From: a virus
Strand: one strand, 5' to 3'
Virus record (IMG/VR): IMGVR_UViG_3300027996_000130
Location: 1-28,440 of that record
Length of the DNA: 28,440 nt
Below, one piece after another: positions 15,701 through 22,388 of the stretch (within the stretch, counting starts at the first letter, position 1; every line of letters begins with the position of its first letter). The notes beneath the pieces were generated by a model that ran no database searches, was not told the DNA's origin, and was given only the letters and a program-made list of their open reading frames with translations. A program made the position numbers and the translations under genes.

Positions 15701-17183
15701 AACATTTTTTAATTGTTTTGCCTTCGGAAATGGAGTTGAAAGCAATACTGTTTTAGACGCTTTAATAAAACCAACATTAAGTTTAGGTGACAAAGTAACG
15801 GCTGTATCTGAAGAACAATATAAAGAGGCTAATAGATTTGGAGATGTAACTTATAGTGGAGTCTTTAATCAAGAAACAGGTTTAAATAAATTAAATCAAT
15901 TTAATTTAGCATTAGCTAATTTTAAAACACTCGAAACATCTTATGGCCCTATTAGGGTTATGCATGCTAGGCAAACAGATATTTTGGTTTTGCAAGAAGA
16001 TAAAATATCATCTTTACTTGTAGAAAAGAATTTATTATCAGATGCTGCAGCAGGAGGAGCTATTACTTCAGTACCTGAAGTTTTAGGAACTCAATTAGCT
16101 AGAGTAGAGGAATTTGGTATTAGTAATAACCCTGAAAGTTTTTCTACATATGGAACTGATGTATTTTTTACTGATGCAAAAAGAAGTTCTGTTATTCAAT
16201 TAAAAGGAAGTGGGCAAAGAGGAGATACAGGAGGTTCATTAGGAGTTATTTCTGAAGTAGGTATGAGGTCTTGGTTTAGAGATTTATTTGTAGATGCTTT
16301 TGAAACGCAAAAGTTAGGTGGATTTGATCCTTATATGAATGAATTTGTTTTATCTTCTAATTCAAGAGAAATACCTCAACCACCAAATGAAAGAGATTGT
16401 GGATACACTTTAATTATGTCTGAATTAATAGAACCTTATACTATTGTGGTTGACTTAGGTACATTAATAGGAACTGTTTTATTTGCTTATGAAGTTAATA
16501 ATCTATTAAACATTTCTATTGAATGGAATGGTTTAAGTGTTGTTAACCAAAACGTTACTGGAACTGGTAATGTTTCTTTTAACAAAACTGCAAATAATCC
16601 AACTCAAGCAACAGTAACTATAACTCCTGTTCAAGTAGCAAATCCTGTTACATTAGAAATTGACTTTAATTGTCCTGTGTCACAGGAATTAACGGTTAAA
16701 GAGATTGTTATAAATAATGAAGGAGATGTTAACTTAACTACAACATGTAGATATAGATGGTCTTTAGGAACTGATTCAAGTCCTTATAGCACTAACTCAG
16801 TTGTTTTAGAATCAGATGGGGTGTCATTATTTTCAGAACAAAGTGGAGATTCTTCTTTTGGGACTTTACCTGCTTTAGGTTCAGTTGTTACAATGAAAAA
16901 TAGACAAAATGCAGGTCAAACTTTTGAGTTTGACGTGAATAAAGATGAATTTAAGTATTTAACTAGTAATACGAATTATAATGAATCAGATTTAAGCACA
17001 TTAATGCCTTTGTTGAATACAGCAACACCAATAACAGGAAGTTTCCCTGAGTATTCAGCTAGTTTTACATACAGTTCACATATGGATTATATGTATTTGG
17101 TTTGGGACTTTAGAGAATCTACACCATTACAATTTTGTTACGATGCAACAAGCCCAACAGAGGCATGTTGTGAATGCTCTTAA
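12774..17183 (+). CDS. Large tail nozzle/muzzle-like structural protein, 1469 aa
   Basis: At 1469 aa this is the largest complete protein of the window. The N-terminus (residues 10-50, AGKMNKSIDERLLPQGQYVD, then ALNIRLGSTEGTEIGAVEN) is the hallmark start of large stabilisation or nozzle-type tail proteins in marine podoviruses, distantly comparable to T7 gp12-like tubular protein B. The body is beta-rich with repeated tyrosine/glycine strands, compatible with propeller and beta-sandwich domains. A segment near residue 1000-1150 (ANFKTLETSYGPIRVMHARQTDILVLQEDKISSLLVEKNLL) has the look of a propeller blade. Cysteine clusters occur near residues 480-503 and at the C-terminus (EACCECS). The protein would form the distal tail tube that opens at infection. 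Assignment to the nozzle/muzzle class is inferred from size, position and the N-terminal motif. Confidence 0.78.
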   Translation: MAKIQKNFVAGKMNKSIDERLLPQGQYVDALNIRLGSTEGTEIGAVENSKGNELIVELEFKNSSLSSSARCIGAFEDGANETIYWFVTDKANTNSSTGKVDLIVSYNTRTFVLFYHVISTSLLNFDEKFLVNGINLIGDLLFFTDNLNPPRKINIKRNYLQPNSFTTVDQITEQDIGVIVAPPLNAPSLNSYQLGGGENYMEELLLSFAYRWQYEDGEYSALSPFSQVAFTPGPFKINYQTYDNDGMLNVFNTTDVTFNTGGRNVKDLDVVFKFSTSQTVNVIERFNKLNEGWLDNVEQTLSFTNKKIFTTLPEAQLLRLFDNVPKKAQAQTIMGNRLMYGNYVDGYDIKSSSGKDIYLDYNLSLVGENLSAKEIQGLIGNFDYTIQGGTNPVSTAKITIDFGGLDLIQGAQIGVVFEYESVSYSGDASYDDGTQPENSFDRTFLFNLQQNYSSVYALATSTEFVAAVSDFVSIANSSCFSTIVSGCLTNCTSGTSQTDIFNCGVSAKSEWEQVGFGLTGTPQGILIEASQGSNNISFTLPAIKFEKYDQTQNPATPMGIFAYEYLGAIDATGLYSKDGSRQSLHSNRDYEIGIVYMDEYGRSTTALVDTDNTVYIPCSNSVTKNNIRVELNSYPPYWATKYKFVIKESKGLYRTIYSNIFFQEEETGIVYFKLEGDNRDKVKDNEILYVKSDSNGAVTNCAKTKVLGFGVESDDFLCDKDADGNLIAGSPPCGQLAGAYMQLKPNGFSASYPENAFIEESNGCKGGYCAVQVETYIDNPDTTGPTDVFIPFTIPAGSIVRIQIRANRRSRGSKCGGRSYQYDKRFTSGDDYNSLYDFVLGDNIDLTNGVTTGTDDTINTTIFDETLYTNGSFPSAVAGTNTIYFTSYPDGRQLMGMRNGTPNCSSPDKRNSYGNIDLEIQRATSLMVFETEPLDSDNELYYENEQTFDISNGFHLSGTLDADQNQTISQPAIVDLTFFNCFAFGNGVESNTVLDALIKPTLSLGDKVTAVSEEQYKEANRFGDVTYSGVFNQETGLNKLNQFNLALANFKTLETSYGPIRVMHARQTDILVLQEDKISSLLVEKNLLSDAAAGGAITSVPEVLGTQLARVEEFGISNNPESFSTYGTDVFFTDAKRSSVIQLKGSGQRGDTGGSLGVISEVGMRSWFRDLFVDAFETQKLGGFDPYMNEFVLSSNSREIPQPPNERDCGYTLIMSELIEPYTIVVDLGTLIGTVLFAYEVNNLLNISIEWNGLSVVNQNVTGTGNVSFNKTANNPTQATVTITPVQVANPVTLEIDFNCPVSQELTVKEIVINNEGDVNLTTTCRYRWSLGTDSSPYSTNSVVLESDGVSLFSEQSGDSSFGTLPALGSVVTMKNRQNAGQTFEFDVNKDEFKYLTSNTNYNESDLSTLMPLLNTATPITGSFPEYSASFTYSSHMDYMYLVWDFRESTPLQFCYDATSPTEACCECS

Positions 17184-17195
17184 ATAAAATAAATT

Positions 17196-18131
17196 ATGCC
17201 AAGTACAGTAAATAAATTTATAAACGCATCTACATTTGTTACGGCTACAGCTGTATATGATGATGCTGATTTAACTATTATATCTCCAGATGGATATTAT
17301 CAATACAATAGTGAATACCGATACCAACTAAACGGCTTATTAGGCCCTTTAGTTGTTTGTGAATCTTGTGATGATCCTTCAAGCCCCATAGCTTGTGGTT
17401 CAGGAATTGTAATACCACAGAGCGGTGCTGGATTATATGAATTAAATTTTTCTGCAGGTAGCACAACAGGAGCTATAAGTATTTATTTTGAGCCTCAAGA
17501 AATTCCTGATGGAATAAGAGTTCTTTATGATGGTGTATATTACAATAGATTATCAGCTCCATTAGATGGAAATAAACAAAGTACAAGTGGTGTAGCAAAT
17601 GCATTTACTGTGTTGGGTTTACCAGCAGCAGCAGGCCCATGTGCAGCCGCTCCGCAAACGCATACCCTTAATTATTACAATGGTTTAAACCAAAATCCTG
17701 CGTCATGGATTCCTGGAAGCCCTAGTCCTCAAACTATTACTACAAATACAGGGGATGATGTTTTAGGAGGTGCAGTCCAATATAATCTTTTAATTATACC
17801 TAAAATAAGTGCTACACCTAGTAACGTAAAAATAGAAGTTCTAGGTACTTGTCCTACTACTCAATTTAATTTAGAGGTGTCTTGTCCTGCAAATTTACCT
17901 AGTTTCCAGGGTAAATCAATTGCATCAGGTACAGGATGTACTACAGCAAATGCAACTTATTATTTTGGTAGATTTAGATATCAAGTAAACAGCTACCCTG
18001 AGCTTAACAATCCTGTATTTAGTGATGTTAATGGTGTATCTAGAGTTTTAGATGGAAATTATTACATGGATAATAGTCAAGTAATTACAGTTACAAACGG
18101 AGTAGTTAGCAGTATAGTAGCATGCTCGTAA
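17196..18131 (+). CDS. Tail-associated beta-rich protein, 311 aa, function unknown
   Basis: The gene starts 12 bp after the nozzle-like gene. The product is Ser/Thr/Gly-rich and beta-structured, with cysteines in spaced groups (CESCDDPSSPIACGSG near residue 56). The C-terminal section (from about residue 248) has TYYFGRFRYQ, VFSDVNGVSRVLDGNYYMDN and a terminal TNGVVSSIVACS. That last pattern resembles the end of the 147-aa protein at 398-841, suggesting a shared C-terminal module in two virion-surface proteins. No peptidase, lyase or glycosidase motif is visible. Proximity to the tail genes suggests a tail appendage or nozzle-associated protein. The gene ends in TAA, followed by two more in-frame-type stops in the short spacer. 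Confidence 0.7.
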   Translation: MPSTVNKFINASTFVTATAVYDDADLTIISPDGYYQYNSEYRYQLNGLLGPLVVCESCDDPSSPIACGSGIVIPQSGAGLYELNFSAGSTTGAISIYFEPQEIPDGIRVLYDGVYYNRLSAPLDGNKQSTSGVANAFTVLGLPAAAGPCAAAPQTHTLNYYNGLNQNPASWIPGSPSPQTITTNTGDDVLGGAVQYNLLIIPKISATPSNVKIEVLGTCPTTQFNLEVSCPANLPSFQGKSIASGTGCTTANATYYFGRFRYQVNSYPELNNPVFSDVNGVSRVLDGNYYMDNSQVITVTNGVVSSIVACS

Positions 18132-18159
18132 TGATGAGTGTGAACAAAAATAATAACAT

Positions 18160-18927
18160 ATGGCATTAGAAAATTATACATTAACGTTTAGTGAATCGGT
18201 AAAAGGATGGCCTTCTTTTTACAGTTACAATCCAGATATGATATTGGGAATGAATCAATATTTATATTCTTTTAGTGGTGGTGCTTTATATAGGCATAAT
18301 ACTAACGAGAGAAGGAACAACTATTATGGAGTTGATTATGATTCTACAATTACAGGTGTTTTTAATCAAGAGCCTACAGCTGTTAAGGTTTTCAAAACTA
18401 TTGAGCTTGAAAGTGATGACTCATGGGACTGTGCTTTAGTTACAGATCTAGGTAGTGGTTTTATGGATGACACTTATTTTGAGCAAAAAGAAGGAGCTTG
18501 GTTTGCTTTTATTAGAAGAATTGGAGGAAGTCAAGATTTTAGTCAAAGGTCAACTCAAGGAATAGGTAGTTTTTTAAGTACATCAGGATTATCACCAAAT
18601 ACAATAACTGTAATATTTTCAATATCAATAAGTTCTATTATTAATTATGGTGATTCTGTTTTTTATAAAGATGGTGCTATTGTAAAAGAGGTAGGGCCAA
18701 TAACAAGTATAAGTGCTGATAGGAAAACTATTTTAATAGATGCCACAGACTTAACGCCACCTCTTTCAGGAATACCTGTTGGAGCGTATATTTTTACAAC
18801 TAAAAATAGTGTTGCTGAATCTTATGGAGCAACAGGTTATTATATGGAGTTTAAATTAACAAACAACAGTACTACAGCTGTGGAACTTTTTACAGTTGAT
18901 TCTGATGTATTGAAAAGTAATCCTTAG
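18160..18927 (+). CDS. Conserved tail-region structural protein, 255 aa
   Basis: The N-terminus, LTFSESVKGWPSFYSYNPDMILGMNQYLYSFSGGALYRHN, is a distinctive segment I recognise from proteins next to the nozzle/tail genes of marine and crAss-like phages. It is followed by NYYGVDYDSTITGVFNQEPTAVKVFKTIELE. The C-terminal third includes GPITSISADRKTILID and GATGYYMEFKLTNNSTTAVELFTVDSDVLKSNP. It lies after the tail genes and ends in TAG just before a promoter. A virion component attached to the tail or nozzle is most likely; there is no catalytic motif. The family recognition is from memory, and the molecular role remains unassigned. Confidence 0.75.
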   Translation: MALENYTLTFSESVKGWPSFYSYNPDMILGMNQYLYSFSGGALYRHNTNERRNNYYGVDYDSTITGVFNQEPTAVKVFKTIELESDDSWDCALVTDLGSGFMDDTYFEQKEGAWFAFIRRIGGSQDFSQRSTQGIGSFLSTSGLSPNTITVIFSISISSIINYGDSVFYKDGAIVKEVGPITSISADRKTILIDATDLTPPLSGIPVGAYIFTTKNSVAESYGATGYYMEFKLTNNSTTAVELFTVDSDVLKSNP

Positions 18928-18942
18928 ATTTTTGTATCTTTG
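18910..18942 (+). promoter_or_regulatory. Bacteroidetes-type promoter for the GNAT gene
   Basis: TTG at 18910-18912 and TATCTTTG at 18935-18942 are separated by 22 bp, within the TTG-N17-23-TAnnTTTG arrangement reported for Flavobacterium. The element overlaps the end of the preceding gene (stop at 18925-18927). The ATG at 18948 is only 5 bp after the -7 box, so initiation at the usual distance would place the mRNA start at or next to the start codon, a leaderless or nearly leaderless transcript. Confidence 0.78.
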
Positions 18943-18947
18943 CGTTA

Positions 18948-19358
18948 ATGGAATTTAATATAAGAAAATTAAACGCATTAGACTACGATACCATTTTGGT
19001 GAATTGGTGGAAAGATTGGAGATGGACTCCACCTCCTAAAGATTTTTTACCAGAAAATGGTGAGGGTGGTTTTATTGTATATGATAATGATATTCCTGTT
19101 TGTGCAGGATACATATATATAACTAATTCATCAGTAGGATGGTGTGATTGGATTATATCTAACTTTGAATATAAAGACAAGATAAAAAGAAAACAAGCCT
19201 TAAAAGAGTTAATAGATATTTTAACACGCACTTTAGAGTTATCTAATTGCAAATATGCGTATGCTTTAATAAAGTCTGATTCTTTAATAGAACATTATAA
19301 AAAAAACGGTTATGTTGAGGGAGATCAGTATACAAAAGAAATGATAAAAAAATTATAA
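18948..19358 (+). CDS. GNAT-family acetyltransferase-like protein, 136 aa
   Basis: The short N-terminal strand MEFNIRKLNALDYDTILVNWWKDW is followed by PPPKDFLPENGEGGFIVYDNDIPVCAGYIYITNSSVGWCDWIISN, the beta-hairpin core of GNAT proteins. A helix with KIKRKQALKELID stands at the place of the acetyl-CoA pyrophosphate loop, which is degenerate relative to the canonical Q/RxxGxG/A. A final segment ends IEHYKKNGYVEGDQY, the usual GNAT C-terminal strand and helix. Such short GNAT-like proteins are frequent in phage structural regions; their substrate is unknown. The gene has its own promoter although its neighbours form an operon, suggesting separate timing or an accessory role. The next gene begins 1 bp after it ends. 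Enzymatic activity is not certain because of the degenerate loop. Confidence 0.78.
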   Translation: MEFNIRKLNALDYDTILVNWWKDWRWTPPPKDFLPENGEGGFIVYDNDIPVCAGYIYITNSSVGWCDWIISNFEYKDKIKRKQALKELIDILTRTLELSNCKYAYALIKSDSLIEHYKKNGYVEGDQYTKEMIKKL

Positions 19359-19359
19359 T

Positions 19360-20334
19360 ATGGGATTGTTTACAACAATAGCAGCAGCAACAGTATCGAT
19401 AGGAGGTAGTATTGCGAAAGGTTTTATAGCAGCTGATGGGGCTAGCGAAGCAGGAAGAATGGCTGGAAGACTAAGGACAGAGCAAAATAGATTAGAAAAA
19501 GAATCTGTAGCTAGGTTAGAGCAAAATTTTTTAGAAGGTGTTAGAGCAACAACAGATGTCTATGATAAGATGCTTGAAAACTCAAATGCAGTAACTGGAC
19601 AAATAATCGAAAATGCAGCCGAAGGTGATCAAAGAGGTTTGGGAGCAGCAGCAGGTAAGGTAAAGCAAGCATCAGATGCTACTACAGGACAAGTTGCTGA
19701 TAAGTTTGCTGACCAACAATTTAAAAGAGACATGGCTGAAGCTGAGGCAGGTGAAAAATCTGCTTCAGAAATAGCAGGTTTATTTGATGATAGGGCAACG
19801 GCTGCAGGAGTAAAAGCAGACGCATTAACCCAACAAGCAGATGACTTATCAGGTCAGGCAACAGGTTCATTCTTACAGGGTGGAGTCAACGCTTTAAGCG
19901 CAGGAATTGGTGCATTTGGAGGGCTAGGAGGAGGAGCAACAGCACAAGGTAAGGCTGCTGATGCATTATCAAAATCTTCAGGTATAGATAGAGCAGCTGC
20001 TTTAAAACAAATTCAATCAGCCGGATATGATTCCAAAACATTAAAGGGTATAATCGATAGCGGTAAATTACCAAAATCAGATACATTTAAAGAGTTTTTA
20101 AATAAAGATTTAGGCGCACCTTTAAATCCCACTACAGAAAAAACTATATCTGATTTTGAAACACCAAACACTACTCCTGATTTTTTAAGTGGGTTAACTC
20201 CTGAGCAAGTAAAGCAGTTTCAAGAGTATATTTCTAAAAATTCTGACAAGCCAGAAGTTCCAGGGAATGTTTCTGATTTTCAAAAAATGATTATGAGTGT
20301 GGGTGGAAGTGCTGATTACTCAAAATTTTTCTAA
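19360..20334 (+). CDS. Gly/Ala-rich internal virion (ejection/pilot-like) protein, 324 aa
   Basis: The N-terminus, GLFTTIAAATVSIGGSIAKGF, is a hydrophobic, small-residue segment that could insert in membranes. Residues about 30-165 are helical and charged, with regularly spaced Ala and Glu. Residues 168-193 form a second Gly/Ala-rich hydrophobic stretch (FLQGGVNALSAGIGAFGG). A polar Pro/Asp/Lys region follows, ending GSADYSKFF. This layout resembles T7 gp14-like proteins, which leave the head early at infection and form the outer-membrane part of the DNA channel. Its place just before two large candidate cargo proteins supports that. The similarity is of composition and context, not a sequence match I can demonstrate. 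Confidence 0.7.
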   Translation: MGLFTTIAAATVSIGGSIAKGFIAADGASEAGRMAGRLRTEQNRLEKESVARLEQNFLEGVRATTDVYDKMLENSNAVTGQIIENAAEGDQRGLGAAAGKVKQASDATTGQVADKFADQQFKRDMAEAEAGEKSASEIAGLFDDRATAAGVKADALTQQADDLSGQATGSFLQGGVNALSAGIGAFGGLGGGATAQGKAADALSKSSGIDRAAALKQIQSAGYDSKTLKGIIDSGKLPKSDTFKEFLNKDLGAPLNPTTEKTISDFETPNTTPDFLSGLTPEQVKQFQEYISKNSDKPEVPGNVSDFQKMIMSVGGSADYSKFF

Positions 20335-20355
20335 AGACCTAAAAAAAAATAAGAT

Positions 20356-22368
20356 ATGGGTAATGCATTAGAAGCAGCAAAGTTTTCAGTAGAAAAAGGA
20401 AACACAGGGGTAGGTACTAAAAAAACACTACTTGAAGGGATTGACAAGGCACAGCTTGGTGTAAAAACCTGGAAAGAAAATATAGATACAGAACGCTTAA
20501 AACTTAAAACAGATACAGCTGCAAAGTATAGGGAGGCTGAAATGGATACAATGAAGAATCTTCCTAGTGATAAAACTAGTAGAGATTTAGCATTAAACGC
20601 ATTATCAGAATATAAAGACCGACTATACGGAAATATGGGATTAGTTCAATCAGGTTTGATAAGCGCTGATGATAATTTAATATTTCAAGAAAACGGAAAA
20701 CAATCTTTTAATATACTTGCGCAACAAATAAACGATTACTCAAAACAAAAAGAACAAGCCATAAAAGAAGCCACAGGTTATTACGAATTAAAAGAAGATG
20801 GAAGTAAAAAATTAGGTGATGACGGTTTGCCAATTTATGTAGAACCTACTGCAGGTGGTGTTCAAGCTGCTCTTCAAGATTTTCATGATAGAATGGGTAA
20901 TCCTGATTTTACACAAATAGGATTTGGCGAGAATGGAATGGGTAGAGTTACATTTTTAAAAACTAAAATTGACAAAACAACCAACACAAGAGTTTTAGAT
21001 TTAGATTCAGATGGTAAACCTCAAACTTATGGAGGTCTTAAAGAAATGAGTGTTTTAGCATTTGATCAAGGTAAAAACCAAAAATCAGCTAGGTTTAATC
21101 TTGACAAAGAGGTTAAGGGTCTAGTATCTGGTGGTCTAGGTGGTAATTATCAAGAACTGAAAAGGAAGGGGAATATGAGCGGTGTTATAGTAGATGACCA
21201 AAAAAATAATCCTCAATTTTTTCAAATGCTTGAAACAGCAGTTGATACTGCTGTTATTACAACTGATAGAATAGCAAGTGTTTTGTCTGATAATGGCCTA
21301 GAGTCAGAGAGGTCACAGGTTATAAATGATATTCAAGCAAAAGAATTAGAGGCAGCTGGAATAGATTTAGATGAAAAAATAAGTTATAGTTATCTTGATA
21401 TGAAGACAGGTAAAATGACTACCGGTCTAAAAAATAAGTATATAAAAATGAAAATGGCTTCTAACAACACAATGGTTCCTGTAACTACTCCAGAAGATAT
21501 TCAAGCTGCAAGAAACGTAGCTAGAACCACTATTTTTGGAGCTTTAGATAGAAAATATATAGATAAAGGAGTTAGGGATAATCAGTTTGCCCCAACTCAA
21601 CCAAGTGCTGCTTCAATTAAGGCGGGTGAAGACAAGAAAAAAAATCAAGATTATGCAAAGATTATTGATAATGCGGTGACTGGTGACCAAACAGCTTTAA
21701 AGTCTATAGCAACTCAAAGTAAATTAGTAAAAGATTTTGATTTAAGAATGAACGACAAAAAACAACTTGTTTTAAATTTTATTGATTTAAACAATAGACA
21801 ACTTGCAGATATAGTTTTTACAGGTAGTAATGCAAGTGAAGTAGGTCAGCAAATAGCTGCTCAGACAGGTCTGACTGAAGATGCTGCTCAAAAATATCTT
21901 CAATATACACGTTTCCAAGGAGACAAAGCAGATACAAAAGCAAGCGGTAAAGAAGGAAAGTTTCAGAGTGTAAAAGAAGGAAGACCATATAATGGGTTGA
22001 ATAGTGTAATATTGAGTTATGATAACAATGACAATCCAGTTACAGGGGGTACCCTTATGGCTGATGCAGGGAATAACGGAGCAAAAATATCGAAAGCCTT
22101 AAATCTTATTGCTGTTAATGCAGTAACTCAATTTGGGTTACCTGAAAATTTTGTAACTGTTGACGTTGAAAAGGGATATGTGCCTGGTGATAATGACGAG
22201 ATTATCTTTAGAGATTCAAACGGTAATAAATTGAAAAGTTTTGAGGAGGATGATACAAATAATCTTAAGTCTAAAAAATGGCTTGATGATTATATTAAAG
22301 GCGCTATAAAAGATGCAAAGGCTAAAAAGGCTAAAGAGGCAGGAGAAAAGGCAGGAGAACTTGACTAA
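20356..22368 (+). CDS. Probable internal virion/cargo protein, 670 aa
   Basis: Much of this protein appears helical and charged, with a central alpha/beta part (IGFGENGMGRVTFLKTKID, SVLAFDQGKNQKSARFNLDKEVKGLV). A second structured part lies near residues 430-530 (DNAVTGDQTALKSIATQSKL, DLRMNDKKQLVLNFIDLNNRQLADIVF). The C-terminus is a Lys/Ala tail (DAKAKKAKEAGEKAGELD). No membrane segment or catalytic motif is evident. It lies between a pilot-like protein and the giant gene, where T7-like phages encode gp15/gp16 and crAss-like phages encode cargo proteins. The start is preceded by an A-rich leader (aaaaaaaaataagatATGGG). The proposed role is cargo packaged in the capsid or tail and delivered with DNA; this is contextual inference. 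Confidence 0.7.
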   Translation: MGNALEAAKFSVEKGNTGVGTKKTLLEGIDKAQLGVKTWKENIDTERLKLKTDTAAKYREAEMDTMKNLPSDKTSRDLALNALSEYKDRLYGNMGLVQSGLISADDNLIFQENGKQSFNILAQQINDYSKQKEQAIKEATGYYELKEDGSKKLGDDGLPIYVEPTAGGVQAALQDFHDRMGNPDFTQIGFGENGMGRVTFLKTKIDKTTNTRVLDLDSDGKPQTYGGLKEMSVLAFDQGKNQKSARFNLDKEVKGLVSGGLGGNYQELKRKGNMSGVIVDDQKNNPQFFQMLETAVDTAVITTDRIASVLSDNGLESERSQVINDIQAKELEAAGIDLDEKISYSYLDMKTGKMTTGLKNKYIKMKMASNNTMVPVTTPEDIQAARNVARTTIFGALDRKYIDKGVRDNQFAPTQPSAASIKAGEDKKKNQDYAKIIDNAVTGDQTALKSIATQSKLVKDFDLRMNDKKQLVLNFIDLNNRQLADIVFTGSNASEVGQQIAAQTGLTEDAAQKYLQYTRFQGDKADTKASGKEGKFQSVKEGRPYNGLNSVILSYDNNDNPVTGGTLMADAGNNGAKISKALNLIAVNAVTQFGLPENFVTVDVEKGYVPGDNDEIIFRDSNGNKLKSFEEDDTNNLKSKKWLDDYIKGAIKDAKAKKAKEAGEKAGELD

Positions 22369-22388
22369 TTAAATATATATATAAAAAA

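Noticed and set aside
17278-17466. Short antisense ORF inside the 311-aa tail gene
   Set aside because: No coding character and no start context; the sense gene is continuous.
18132-18147. The 16-mer tgatgagtgtgaacaa occurs here in a spacer and again near 27691 inside the giant gene
   Set aside because: A single 16-base match in about 28 kb of biased sequence can occur by chance. There is no flanking similarity or symmetry to suggest an attachment or regulatory site.
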